A stretch of DNA of 16,522 bases, taken from contig DASXMR010000127.1 in assembly GCA_036495525.1 (NCBI GenBank), positions 1 to 16,522 of the forward strand, written 5' to 3'. Made by a program: the position numbers and the translations under genes. Below, one piece after another: positions 6,865 to 13,857 of this stretch. The notes beneath the pieces were generated by a model. The model ran no database searches. It was not told where the DNA came from and was given only the letters and a program-made list of their open reading frames with translations. This DNA comes from DASXMR01 sp036495525. GTDB taxonomy: Bacteria; Actinomycetota; Actinomycetes; Streptosporangiales; Streptosporangiaceae. Within the stretch, counting starts at the first letter, position 1. Every line of letters starts with the position of its first letter.

Positions 6865-6872
6865 TTTTGCAA
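6844..6872 (-). promoter_or_regulatory. Promoter for the MFS transporter gene
   Basis: Read on the minus strand, TTGCAA (6872-6867) and TATAGT (6849-6844) are separated by exactly 17 bp, a good housekeeping-type promoter. The predicted start is near 6837. The distal operator fills the spacer, so a bound repressor would block the polymerase directly. A -10-like TAACTA for tetR overlaps on the other strand (6842-6847). Confidence 0.65.
6849..6865. promoter_or_regulatory. TetR operator, tetR-proximal copy
   Basis: This is a perfect dyad: ACGGAGG (6849-6855), spacer CAC, CCTCCGT (6859-6865). Size and symmetry fit a TetR-family binding site. It lies between the -10 and -35 of the transporter promoter and 24 nt upstream of the tetR ATG. 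Confidence 0.7.
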
Positions 6873-6888
6873 GCCGAGGTGACAGCGA

Positions 6889-7491
6889 ATGAGCACGACT
6901 TCGATCCCGGCCCCGCCGGCCGGGGCGCACCGCGCGATGCGCGCCGACGCGCTGCGCAACTACCAGCGGCTGCTGACCGCGGCGCTGGAGGCCTTCACCG
7001 AGCACGGCGCCGACGATGTGTCGCTGGAGGAGATCGCGCGCCGCGCCGGAGTCGGCATCGGCACGCTCTACCGGCACTTCCCGACCCGGCAGGCGCTGGT
7101 CGAGGCGGTCTACCGGGACCAGGTGGAAGCACTGCGGGACAAGGCGCAGGCGCTGCTTGACTCCGAGGAGGCAGACCAGGCGCTCGGCGAGTGGCTGCGG
7201 GCGCTGGTGGACTTCGGCAGCACCAAGCGCAGCCTGGTGACCGCGCTGATGGCGACCACCGACAAGTCAGAGATGATCTCCGCCTGCGGCACCGTCGTGC
7301 GGGCCTCGGCGGCTGCCCTGCTTGAGCGGGCGCAGCAGGCCGGGCTGGTGCGGCCCGATGCGGACGTCGCAGACGTGATGCGGCTGGTGCACGCGATCAG
7401 CGTGATGGCCGCCGAGCGGCCGCCGGCCGACGAGGCCCAGTCCGGACGGCTGGTGGATCTGGTGCTTGACGGACTGAGGTTCAAGGGCTGA
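6889..7491 (+). CDS. TetR/AcrR-family transcriptional repressor
   Basis: The regulator has 200 residues. The N-terminal DNA-binding domain spans about 20-68, with the helix-turn-helix at about 44-63 ('VSLEEIARRAGVGIGTLYRHF'-like signature), followed by 'PTRQALVEAVY'. The C-terminal region is the all-helical ligand and dimer domain. It is divergent from the efflux transporter, and the two flank a pair of matching operators, so it most likely represses both the transporter and itself and is released by a transported compound. The ligand is unknown. The start is secure: GAGGTGA lies 6 nt before the ATG. Its first six residues (MSTTSI) are identical to those of the divergent transporter. Confidence 0.93.
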   Translation: MSTTSIPAPPAGAHRAMRADALRNYQRLLTAALEAFTEHGADDVSLEEIARRAGVGIGTLYRHFPTRQALVEAVYRDQVEALRDKAQALLDSEEADQALGEWLRALVDFGSTKRSLVTALMATTDKSEMISACGTVVRASAAALLERAQQAGLVRPDADVADVMRLVHAISVMAAERPPADEAQSGRLVDLVLDGLRFKG

Positions 7492-7512
7492 ATCAGCTTC
7501 AAGGCCGAGCCA

Positions 7513-7529
7513 GCTGCGCCCGGCGCAGC
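7513..7529 (+). terminator. Hairpin after the tetR gene
   Basis: GCTGCGCC (7513-7520) and GGCGCAGC (7522-7529) are perfect inverted repeats, folding as a 6-bp stem with a 5-nt loop. It follows the tetR stop by 21 nt and has no T tract. An operator for the next gene is an alternative reading. Confidence 0.35.
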
Positions 7530-7538
7530 CAGCGGAGC

Positions 7539-7544
7539 TATGCT
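7539..7544 (+). promoter_or_regulatory. -10 element placing a leaderless start at 7551
   Basis: TATGCT (TANNNT type) ends 6 nt before the ATG at 7551. Transcription would therefore start at or next to the A of the start codon. No ribosome site lies at normal distance, which agrees with a leaderless mRNA. The -35 is not recognisable. The element sits in a small GGAGC-TAT-GCTCC dyad (7534-7546). Confidence 0.4.
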
Positions 7545-7550
7545 CCAGCG

Positions 7551-7922
7551 ATGGCCGAGCGAACCGAGCTCATCGTCCAGCTGCCGCGTGACAGCATCGC
7601 GGACCGGAACCTGCGCGAGGAAACGCCGCCGAGCGTGACCAGCGGCCGGGTGCTTGTCCAGCACCTGCCTGCTGACGACGCGGGCCGGCTGATCGCCCCG
7701 GCCGCCGGCGAGGTGATCCTCTCGGTGCCCTCACCTGAGGCGCTGCAGCGGCAGGCAGGCGAGGTAACCCGGCTTATCAGGGCGGCAGAAGACGACGGTC
7801 AGCCCCTCGTGATCGTCGTGCAGGACGCGGAGTACCTGCGCGAGGAGGAGCTGGCCGCCGTCCTCGACGGCGCCGCCCAGACCCGCCGGGCGGTGCTGCT
7901 GCGGGTGATGACCAGCAGCTAA
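7551..7922 (+). CDS. Small protein of unknown function
   Basis: I do not recognise this protein of 123 residues. It is soluble and acidic, with no signal peptide, membrane segment or cysteine. Residues 57-120 suggest alternating helix and strand ('GEVILSVPSPEAL', 'PLVIVVQDAEYL', 'RRAVLLRVM'), vaguely like a small alpha/beta domain such as STAS, but no motif supports that. Codon use matches the neighbourhood, so I believe it is translated. The ATG has no Shine-Dalgarno, but a TATGCT -10 lies at leaderless distance. It lies between tetR (59 bp upstream) and the convergent lon gene (20 bp away). Nothing ties it functionally to either. Confidence 0.6.
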   Translation: MAERTELIVQLPRDSIADRNLREETPPSVTSGRVLVQHLPADDAGRLIAPAAGEVILSVPSPEALQRQAGEVTRLIRAAEDDGQPLVIVVQDAEYLREEELAAVLDGAAQTRRAVLLRVMTSS

Positions 7923-7942
7923 GCCCGGCGGGCGGGGCTAGG

Positions 7943-10321
7943 TCAGGCGGCGACCGGCCGTGCTGGCGCGGTGGCCGGCTCGAGCGCCAGGTCGAGCGCC
8001 TGACGCACGTCGCTGACCAGGTGCACGTCCAGCGCCGAGCGCACCTTCTCCGGCACGTCGGCCAGGTCAGGCTCGTTGCGCTGCGGGATCAGCACGGTGC
8101 CGATCCCGGCCCGGTGCGCGGCCAGCAGCTTCTGCTTGACCCCGCCGATCGGCAGTACCCGGCCGGTCAGCGAGACCTCGCCGGTCATCGCCACGTCCGA
8201 GCGGACCAGCCGGCCAGACAGCAGCGAGGCGAGCGCCGTCGTCATCGTCACCCCGGCGCTCGGGCCGTCCTTCGGCACCGCGCCGGCCGGCACGTGGACG
8301 TGCACGCCGCGCTCCTTCAGGTCGCCGACCGGCAGCTCGAGCTCGGCGCCGTGCGAGCGCAGGTAGGACAGCGCGATCTGGGCTGACTCCTTCATCACGT
8401 CGCCCAGCTGGCCGGTCAGCGTGACGCCGGTGGCTCCCGTCTCAGGGTCGGCCAGCGACGCCTCGATGAACAGCACGTCACCGCCGGCCCCGGTCACCGC
8501 CAGGCCGGTCGCCACGCCGGGCACCGCCGTGCGCTCCGCCGACTCTGGCGTGTGCCGCGGGTGACCCAGGTAGTCGTCCAGGCTCGCGGCGTCGACCGAC
8601 AGCGGTAGCTCGGCTGAGCCGGACGCGAGCCGCGCCGCGATCTTGCGCAGCACCTTGGCGATGCTGCGCTCAAGCGCGCGCACCCCGGCCTCGCGGGTGT
8701 ACTCAGCGGCGAGCCGCCGCAGCGTGTCGTCGGTGAGCTCGACGTCCGCGTTGTCCAGGCCGGCCCGCTCCAGCTGCCGCGGCAGCAGGTGCCCGCGGGC
8801 GATGGTGACCTTCTCGTCCTCGGTGTAGCCGTCGAGCGTGATCAGCTCCATCCGGTCAAGCAGCGGCTCGGGGATGGCCTCCGCCACGTTGGCCGTCGCG
8901 ATGAACAGCACGTCCGACAAGTCGAGCTCGACCTCCAGGTAGTGGTCGCGGAAGGTGTGGTTCTGCGCCGGGTCGAGCACCTCGAGCAGCGCCGCGGTCG
9001 GGTCGCCCCGGTAGTCGGCGCCGAGCTTGTCGACCTCGTCGAGCAGGATCACCGGGTTCATCGAGCCGGCCTCGCGGATCGCCCGGACGATCCGGCCGGG
9101 CAGCGCGCCCACGTAGGTGCGCCGGTGGCCGCGGATCTCCGCCTCGTCCCGGACACCGCCGAGCGCGACCCTGGCGAACTTGCGGCCCATCGCCCGCGCG
9201 ACTGACTCGCCGAGCGAGGTCTTGCCGACGCCTGGCGGGCCGGCCAGCGCCAGCACAGCGCCGCTGCGCCGCCCGCCGACCAGGGCCAGGCCCTTGTCCG
9301 AGCGGCGCTTGCGCACCGCAAGGTACTCGATGATCCGGTCCTTGACGTCGTCCAGGCCGGCATGGTCGGCGTCCAGTACCTCGCGGCTGCCGCCGATGTC
9401 GTAGGAGTCGTCGGTCGTGGTGTTCCACGGGATCTCAAGCACCGTGTCCAGCCACGTCCTGATCCAGGACGCCTCGGGCGAGGCGTCCGAACCGCGCTCC
9501 AGCTTGTCGGCCTCCTTGAGCGCGGCCTCCTCGACCTTCTCCGGCAGCTGGGCAGCCTCGATCCTGGCCCGGTAGTCGTCCTGCTCGGAGGCCGGCTTGC
9601 CGTCCAGCTCGGCCAGCTCCTTGCGGATCGCGGCGAGCTGCTGGCGCAGCAGGAACTCGCGCTGCTGGCGCTCCATGCCCTCGCGCACGTCGCTCTGAAT
9701 GGTCTCGGCGACGTCCAGCTCGGCGAGCTGGTCGCGCGCCCAGCCGGCCAGGGCCTCAAGCCGCTGCTCGGGGTCGATCGTCTCCAGCAGCTCGCGGCGC
9801 TGCTCGGTGGACAGGTAGCTCGCGTAGCCGGCGCTGTCGGCCAGCGCTGACGGGTCGGTGATCCGCTGCAGCGCGTCGACCACCTGCCAGGCGCCGCGCT
9901 TCTGCAGGATCGCGCCGGCCACGCCGCGGTACTCGCGGGCCAGGTCCTGCGCCCGCTGGCTGGCCGGCGGCTCGGTGATGACCGTGCCCTCCACCCACAG
10001 CGCGTTGCCCGGGCCGACGGTGCCGGTGCCGATGCGCACCCTGGCCTGGCCGCGGATCACCGCGGCCGGCTCGCCGGTCGGCAGCCGGCCCACCTGTTCG
10101 ACGATGCCGAGCGTGCCGATCGCGGCGTACTTGCCGTCCAGCCGAGGCACCAGCAGCACCCTCGGCTGGCTGTCAGCCACGTCCGGCGCGGACGCGGACA
10201 GCCGGGCCGCCTCGATCGCCGAGCGGATCTCAGCCTCGGAGGTGTCCAGCGGCACCACCATGGTGGGGAGCACGACGTTGTCGTCCAGGGGCAGCACAGG
10301 CAGTGAGATGGTTTCACTCAC
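7943..10321 (-). CDS. lon: ATP-dependent Lon protease (LonA type)
   Basis: This is a cytosolic AAA+ serine protease of 792 residues, full length for the family. The N-terminal LON substrate-binding domain covers about 6-200 and a coiled-coil region about 200-280. The AAA+ module has Walker A 'GPPGVGKT' at 361-368 and Walker B 'VILLDEVD' at 424-431. The protease domain has the catalytic serine in 'PKDGPSAG' (Ser688) and lysine Lys731 ('GGVKQK'), 43 residues apart as in E. coli Lon. It degrades damaged and regulatory proteins. The start is GTG 10321, preceded by a weak GGAAG. A ClgR-box match lies 75-90 bp upstream; no HspR-type (HAIR) repeat is seen. It is divergent from the lactonase gene and convergent with the small protein at 7551. 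Confidence 0.97.
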   Translation of the reverse strand: MSETISLPVLPLDDNVVLPTMVVPLDTSEAEIRSAIEAARLSASAPDVADSQPRVLLVPRLDGKYAAIGTLGIVEQVGRLPTGEPAAVIRGQARVRIGTGTVGPGNALWVEGTVITEPPASQRAQDLAREYRGVAGAILQKRGAWQVVDALQRITDPSALADSAGYASYLSTEQRRELLETIDPEQRLEALAGWARDQLAELDVAETIQSDVREGMERQQREFLLRQQLAAIRKELAELDGKPASEQDDYRARIEAAQLPEKVEEAALKEADKLERGSDASPEASWIRTWLDTVLEIPWNTTTDDSYDIGGSREVLDADHAGLDDVKDRIIEYLAVRKRRSDKGLALVGGRRSGAVLALAGPPGVGKTSLGESVARAMGRKFARVALGGVRDEAEIRGHRRTYVGALPGRIVRAIREAGSMNPVILLDEVDKLGADYRGDPTAALLEVLDPAQNHTFRDHYLEVELDLSDVLFIATANVAEAIPEPLLDRMELITLDGYTEDEKVTIARGHLLPRQLERAGLDNADVELTDDTLRRLAAEYTREAGVRALERSIAKVLRKIAARLASGSAELPLSVDAASLDDYLGHPRHTPESAERTAVPGVATGLAVTGAGGDVLFIEASLADPETGATGVTLTGQLGDVMKESAQIALSYLRSHGAELELPVGDLKERGVHVHVPAGAVPKDGPSAGVTMTTALASLLSGRLVRSDVAMTGEVSLTGRVLPIGGVKQKLLAAHRAGIGTVLIPQRNEPDLADVPEKVRSALDVHLVSDVRQALDLALEPATAPARPVAA

Positions 10322-10342
10322 CTGAGATCACTTCCTTGCATG

Positions 10343-10356
10343 GATTACGTGATTAC
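10343..10356. repeat. GATTAC direct repeat upstream of lon
   Basis: GATTAC occurs at 10343-10348 and 10351-10356, separated by GT, in an AT-richer patch 22-35 bp before the lon start. The inner bases are also nearly palindromic (ATTACGTGAT). It could be part of the lon promoter or a regulator site. Confidence 0.35.
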
Positions 10357-10395
10357 AGCCGGTGTAAGCAGGGCGCCCGCTGGTTTGTTTCCGGC

Positions 10396-10409
10396 GTTCG
10401 CAGTCAGCG
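10396..10409. promoter_or_regulatory. Candidate ClgR box upstream of lon
   Basis: GTTCGC (10396-10401), five bases, then GCG (10407-10409) matches the GTTCGC-N5-GCG site described for ClgR, an activator of clp and lon genes in actinobacteria. It lies about 75-88 bp before the lon start, a usual distance for an activator. It is inside a larger dyad, CCGGCGT (10391-10397) and ACGCCGG (10413-10419). A half copy, AGTCAGCGG, recurs at 10426-10434. Confidence 0.5.
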
Positions 10410-10442
10410 GACACGCCGGGCATAGAGTCAGCGGGCGGACGG

Positions 10443-10448
10443 GATAAT
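10443..10448 (+). promoter_or_regulatory. Possible -10 element for the lactonase gene
   Basis: GATAAT differs from TATAAT at one position and lies 62 nt before the lactonase ATG. No convincing -35 is at the right distance, so this is only a candidate. Confidence 0.25.
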
Positions 10449-10510
10449 CGGTCGCAGCCGGGCTGAATCGGGAATCATGGCCATCGGCTGGCTATCGGCG
10501 GGAGGCCATC

Positions 10511-11266
10511 ATGCAGCTGTACATACTGCCGCTCGGAAACTGCTGCTGTACCTACGAGGTCATCGCGCCCGGCGTAGCTGACGGCAAGCGGATCCACATC
10601 CCGGTACCCGGATTCCTGATCCGGCTGGACGATGATTCGCTCGTCCTGGTCGATACCGGGATGAACCGGATTCACGTCTCTGACCCTGACTACACCTGGC
10701 GCGGGCAGCCCACCGCAGATGTGCTGATGCCCGATATGCGCCGCGAGGACAGCCTGCTGTTCCGGCTGGCCGAGCTCGGCATCGCCCCGGCTGACATCAG
10801 CTACGTCATCAACACGCACCTGCATTTCGACCATGCAGGCAACAACGACCTGCTCAAGGACGCGACGTTCTTCGTGCAGCGCGAGCACTACGAGTTCGCG
10901 AAGGGCAACCCGTCCTTTCCGAACCAGTACTGGAACCTGCCGCACCTCAGCTATGAGCTGGTCGACGGCGCCGCGACCCTGTTCCCCGGCGTCGAGGTGA
11001 TGCCGACGCCCGGGCACGCGCCAGCCCACCAGTCGGTGCTGCTGCGGCTGCCGGAGTCGGGCAACATGATCATCTGCGGCGACGCGGTGTACTGCCAGGA
11101 GAACTACGACCACGACTCCTGGGACGGGCAGGCCGACCCGGTGACGGCCAGGCAGAGCGCGCTGGCGCTGCGCGAGCGGGCCTCAGCCGAGAGCGCGTCG
11201 ATGATCTACGGCCACGACCGGCATCAGATACCGACGCTGCGGCTGTCGACCGAGTCCTACAAGTAG
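10511..11266 (+). CDS. AiiA-like N-acyl-homoserine lactonase (metallo-beta-lactamase fold)
   Basis: The predicted enzyme of 251 residues opens the lactone ring of N-acyl-homoserine lactones, a quorum-quenching reaction. The HxHxDH metal site is 'HLHFDH' at 103-108, with His169 ('TPGHAPAHQS'), Asp191 ('CGDAVY') and His235 ('YGHD') completing the dinuclear zinc site. Tyr194, which assists catalysis in Bacillus AiiA, is also present. Spacing and length match AiiA almost residue for residue, more specific than a general MBL hydrolase. Substrate range is still inferred, since relatives can act on other lactones. There is no signal peptide, so it should be cytosolic. GGGAGG lies 5 nt before the ATG. 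An amidohydrolase gene follows 56 bp downstream in the same direction. Confidence 0.85.
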   Translation: MQLYILPLGNCCCTYEVIAPGVADGKRIHIPVPGFLIRLDDDSLVLVDTGMNRIHVSDPDYTWRGQPTADVLMPDMRREDSLLFRLAELGIAPADISYVINTHLHFDHAGNNDLLKDATFFVQREHYEFAKGNPSFPNQYWNLPHLSYELVDGAATLFPGVEVMPTPGHAPAHQSVLLRLPESGNMIICGDAVYCQENYDHDSWDGQADPVTARQSALALRERASAESASMIYGHDRHQIPTLRLSTESYK

Positions 11267-11322
11267 CTGCCGTACCTCAGCCAGTCCAGCCCGGATCAGC
11301 AAGTCCAGGGAGAAGGTGCCCA

Positions 11323-12546
11323 GTGCCGCAGCAGGCCCCGGTCGTCATCCGCAACATCCGGCTCCTGGACGGCACGGGCGCCGAGCCGGCCGCTGGCATG
11401 GCGCTGATCGCCGATGGCAGGCGGATCAGCTGGATCGGGCCCGAGCAGCAGCTACCCGAGGGCGCGGCAGGGCTGGCGGTCGACGGGCAGGGCGGCACTG
11501 CCATGCCAGGGCTGATCAACTGCCACGTGCACCTGTGCCACGACGGAGCCCCTGACCTGTTCGGCCAGGCGCAGCGCGACAGCGTCACGACCGCTGCGCT
11601 CCGCGGCTTCCTGAACCTCCGGCTGACCCTTCAGGCCGGGATCACCTCCGTCCGCGACTGCGGTGCGGCGAACGGCGTGGCGATCGAGCTAGCCAGGGCT
11701 GTCGATGACGGGCTGGTGGCCGGCCCGCGCATCCGCGCGGCCGGCCGGGTCATCACGATGACCGGCGGCCATGGATATTTCATCGGCCGTGAGGCCGATG
11801 GTCCCGCCGCGGTTCGCCAGGCGACCAGGGCGGAGATCAAGGCGGGAGCGCATTTCATCAAGGCGATGGCGACCGGCGGCGTGCTGACCCCTGGCGTCTC
11901 ACCGTCCCAGACGGCGCTGCAGCAGGACGAGCTGGCCGAAGTCGCGCGCGAGGCGCATAACGCCGGGCGCCGGGCCGCCTGCCACGCCATCGGCAACGAG
12001 GGAATCAAGAACGCCATCAGGGCGGGCATCGACTCCATCGAGCACGGCTTCTATCTCGACGACGAGGCTCTCCAGCTGGCCCTTGACCGGGGCACCGTGC
12101 TGGTGCCCACGCTGATCGCGGTCAACCAGATCGTGGGTCACGGCGACAGCGGCGAGATTCCGGACTGGGTGCTGCAGAAGGCGCAGAGCGAGTCCGGTCA
12201 TCACCGGGAAAGCTTCGCCGCTGCCGTCCGCTCAGGAATGAAGGTCGCGGCGGGCACGGACGCCGGCACGCCTTTCAACCCGCATGCCGACCTGGCGCAG
12301 GAGCTGGCCCTCATGGTGGAGTACGGCATGCGGCCGATGGACGCGCTCGTCGCCGCCACCCGTACCGCGGCCGAGAACGTGGGCCTGGCGCCCGATGTCG
12401 GGACACTGCAGGTCGGCAGGCTCGCGGACGTCATCGTCGTGGCCGGCGATCCGGTGAGCGACATCACAGCCGTGTCGCGGGTGCGATTCGTCCTCAAGGA
12501 CGGCGCGGTAGCGCGCGATGACCTCGGCTCGCCTGCCGGGGACTGA
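11323..12546 (+). CDS. Amidohydrolase-superfamily metal-dependent hydrolase (imidazolonepropionase/prolidase-like)
   Basis: The enzyme has 407 residues. The N-terminal beta-sandwich region leads into 'MPGLINCHVHL' with metal ligands His68 and His70. Lys180 ('HFIKAMATGG') is in the position of the carboxylated bridging lysine. His221 ('ACHAIG') and His241 ('IEHGFYL') are further ligands and Asp313 ('AGTDAGTPF') is the catalytic aspartate. This is the pattern of the superfamily branch that includes Xaa-Pro dipeptidases and imidazolonepropionase-like enzymes, acting on amide or related bonds. The exact substrate is unknown. No signal peptide is seen. It starts with GTG 11323, with GAGAAGG 6 nt upstream, and probably shares a transcript with the lactonase gene. 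It ends 6 bp from the convergent crotonase gene. Confidence 0.88.
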   Translation: MPQQAPVVIRNIRLLDGTGAEPAAGMALIADGRRISWIGPEQQLPEGAAGLAVDGQGGTAMPGLINCHVHLCHDGAPDLFGQAQRDSVTTAALRGFLNLRLTLQAGITSVRDCGAANGVAIELARAVDDGLVAGPRIRAAGRVITMTGGHGYFIGREADGPAAVRQATRAEIKAGAHFIKAMATGGVLTPGVSPSQTALQQDELAEVAREAHNAGRRAACHAIGNEGIKNAIRAGIDSIEHGFYLDDEALQLALDRGTVLVPTLIAVNQIVGHGDSGEIPDWVLQKAQSESGHHRESFAAAVRSGMKVAAGTDAGTPFNPHADLAQELALMVEYGMRPMDALVAATRTAAENVGLAPDVGTLQVGRLADVIVVAGDPVSDITAVSRVRFVLKDGAVARDDLGSPAGD

Positions 12547-12552
12547 CCACGA

Positions 12553-13332
12553 TCAGGCCCTGCCGCGGCTCCAGCTCGGCTTGCGCTTGTCAAGGAACGC
12601 GCGCATTCCCTCGCGCGCGTCGGGCAGCTGGCTGGTCGCGGCCATGACCTCCATGGCGTAGGCGTAGGCCTTCGGCTGGTCGAGGTCGATCTGCCCGTAG
12701 AGAGCCTGCTTGCCGATGCCCTTGCTCTCCGCTGAGCCGCGGGTCACCCGCTCCAGCAGGTCCTGCACCGCTGAGTCGAGCTGCGCGGCCGGCACCACCC
12801 GGTTCACCAGGCCCCAGTCGAGCGCCGTCGCCGCGTCGATGACGTCGCCGGACAGCGCCAGCTCAGCGGCGCGCTTGCGGCCGACGTTCCTGGCGATGGC
12901 GACCATCGGGGTGTGACAGAACCAGCCGCCCTTGCCGCCGGGCGCGGCGAAGCCTGCCTGGTCGCTGGCCACCGCGAGGTCGGCGGACGCGACCAGCTGG
13001 CAGCCGGCCGCGGTGGCCAGGCCGTGCACCCGCGCGACCACCGGCTGCGGCACCTGCTGCATCAGCGTCATCAGCTCGGTGCAGGTCGCCAGCAGCCCGC
13101 GCACCGCGGCCAGGTCGGCGTCCGCGACGTCGGCGAAGTCATGACCGGCGCTGAACACAGGCCCGTTGCCGGCCAGCACGATGCCGAGCGCGTCGCTGGC
13201 CCCGAGGCCGGAGAACGCCGCGATCAGCTCGCGCATGTGCTGCAGCGACAGCGCGTTGCGGCGTTGCGGCCGGTTCATGGTGATCGTCGCGAACTCGCCC
13301 GACCGCTCGACCAGCACGTGCTCGAAGTCCAT
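12553..13332 (-). CDS. Enoyl-CoA hydratase/isomerase-family protein (ECHDC3-like)
   Basis: This crotonase-fold protein has 259 residues. 'NRPQRRNALS' (20-29), the oxyanion-hole segment 'SAGHDF' (61-66) and 'GLATAAGCQLVASADLAVAS' (104-123) mark the family, and the pattern through 'FCHTPMVAIARNVGRKRA' to 'FLDKRKPSWS' resembles animal ECHDC3. The two acid/base glutamates of classical hydratases are absent: Gln112 replaces Glu144 and Gly132 replaces Glu164 of the rat enzyme. It is therefore unlikely to be an ordinary enoyl-CoA hydratase; acyl-CoA binding should be retained and the reaction is unknown. AAGGAGG lies 5 nt before the ATG. A strong hairpin separates it from the glcG-like gene upstream, so it is probably expressed separately. 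Confidence 0.9.
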   Translation of the reverse strand: MDFEHVLVERSGEFATITMNRPQRRNALSLQHMRELIAAFSGLGASDALGIVLAGNGPVFSAGHDFADVADADLAAVRGLLATCTELMTLMQQVPQPVVARVHGLATAAGCQLVASADLAVASDQAGFAAPGGKGGWFCHTPMVAIARNVGRKRAAELALSGDVIDAATALDWGLVNRVVPAAQLDSAVQDLLERVTRGSAESKGIGKQALYGQIDLDQPKAYAYAMEVMAATSQLPDAREGMRAFLDKRKPSWSRGRA

Positions 13333-13393
13333 GGCCGCCTCCTTCTCCGCTGCCTGCGGCCAGCCTAAGCCGACCGGCTGGCGCTGGCACCGG

Positions 13394-13417
13394 CCGCGGC
13401 TGGCCTGGCAGCCGCGG
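13394..13417 (-). terminator. Strong hairpin directly after the glcG-like gene
   Basis: CCGCGGCTG (13394-13402) and CAGCCGCGG (13409-13417) form a perfect 9-bp stem with a 6-nt loop. On the minus strand it begins at the base after the glcG-like stop codon. There is no T tract, as in many actinobacterial stem-loop terminators. It probably ends the lyase-glcG transcript. Confidence 0.6.
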
Positions 13418-13846
13418 CTAGGCCGCTGGCACCGCCGACAGCCCGGCGAGCGCGACCTCCATGTCCTGCGAGTAGTGGCCGCCGCTGACGCCGATGGCGC
13501 CGACGATGGTGTCGCCTACCTTGACCGGGTAACCGCCGCCGAACACCACCAGCCGGTCGATGCCGGGCGCCGCGCCCATGGCCAGCGGCGGGTCATCCTT
13601 GACGAAGTCGTGCCAGGCATCGGTGGGCAGGCCGAACCCGGCGGCGGTGTACGCCTTGTCCTGGGCGATCTGCACGGACAGCAGCGCCGCGCCGTCCATC
13701 CGGCTGAACGCCTTGAGGACACCGCTGTCGTCCACCACCGCGATGACGAACGGATGGCCCATGTCCCGCGCCTTCGCCTCGGCTGCGTCGATCATGGCCC
13801 TGGCCAGCTCCGTGCTCACGCTCGGCCGGCTGAACGTCGATGTCAT
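13418..13846 (-). CDS. GlcG/HbpS-family heme-binding-type protein
   Basis: The protein has 142 residues and belongs to the GlcG/HbpS (DUF336) family. Typical features are the N-terminal helix 'LARAMIDAAEAKARDMG' (14-30), 'VIAVVDDSGVLKAFSRMDGA' (34-53), 'AQDKAYTAA' (61-69) and 'GGYPVKVGDTIVGAIGVSGG' (104-123). HbpS binds heme in Streptomyces and senses redox stress. GlcG is encoded with glycolate oxidase genes, but its role is not settled, so neither function should be assumed here. There is no signal peptide, unlike secreted HbpS. AAGGAAGG lies 5 nt before the ATG and overlaps the stop codon of the lyase-family gene (11-bp gap), pointing to translational coupling. Confidence 0.88.
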   Translation of the reverse strand: MTSTFSRPSVSTELARAMIDAAEAKARDMGHPFVIAVVDDSGVLKAFSRMDGAALLSVQIAQDKAYTAAGFGLPTDAWHDFVKDDPPLAMGAAPGIDRLVVFGGGYPVKVGDTIVGAIGVSGGHYSQDMEVALAGLSAVPAA

Positions 13847-13857
13847 GGCTGCCTTCC

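Noticed and set aside
6714..6906. The divergent transporter and TetR proteins both begin with MSTTSI, suggesting an inverted duplication
   Set aside because: The codons differ (TCG ACT ACG against AGC ACG ACT) and similarity ends after six residues. Ser/Thr-rich N-termini are common, so chance is the simpler reading.
5388..7160. Very long open frame on the plus strand across the MFS gene
   Set aside because: It is antisense to a clear 14-TM transporter, its product is low-complexity (His/Gln/Gly/Pro-rich), and it overlaps the tetR gene. It is an artefact of high GC.
7922..7939. Terminator between the small protein and lon
   Set aside because: The only stem (AGCCC/GGGCT, loop of 8) is short and lacks a T run. 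It is too weak to annotate.
10322..10510. HspR-type HAIR element (CTTGAGT-N7-ACTCAAG) upstream of lon
   Set aside because: I searched the divergent region by eye and no such inverted repeat is present.
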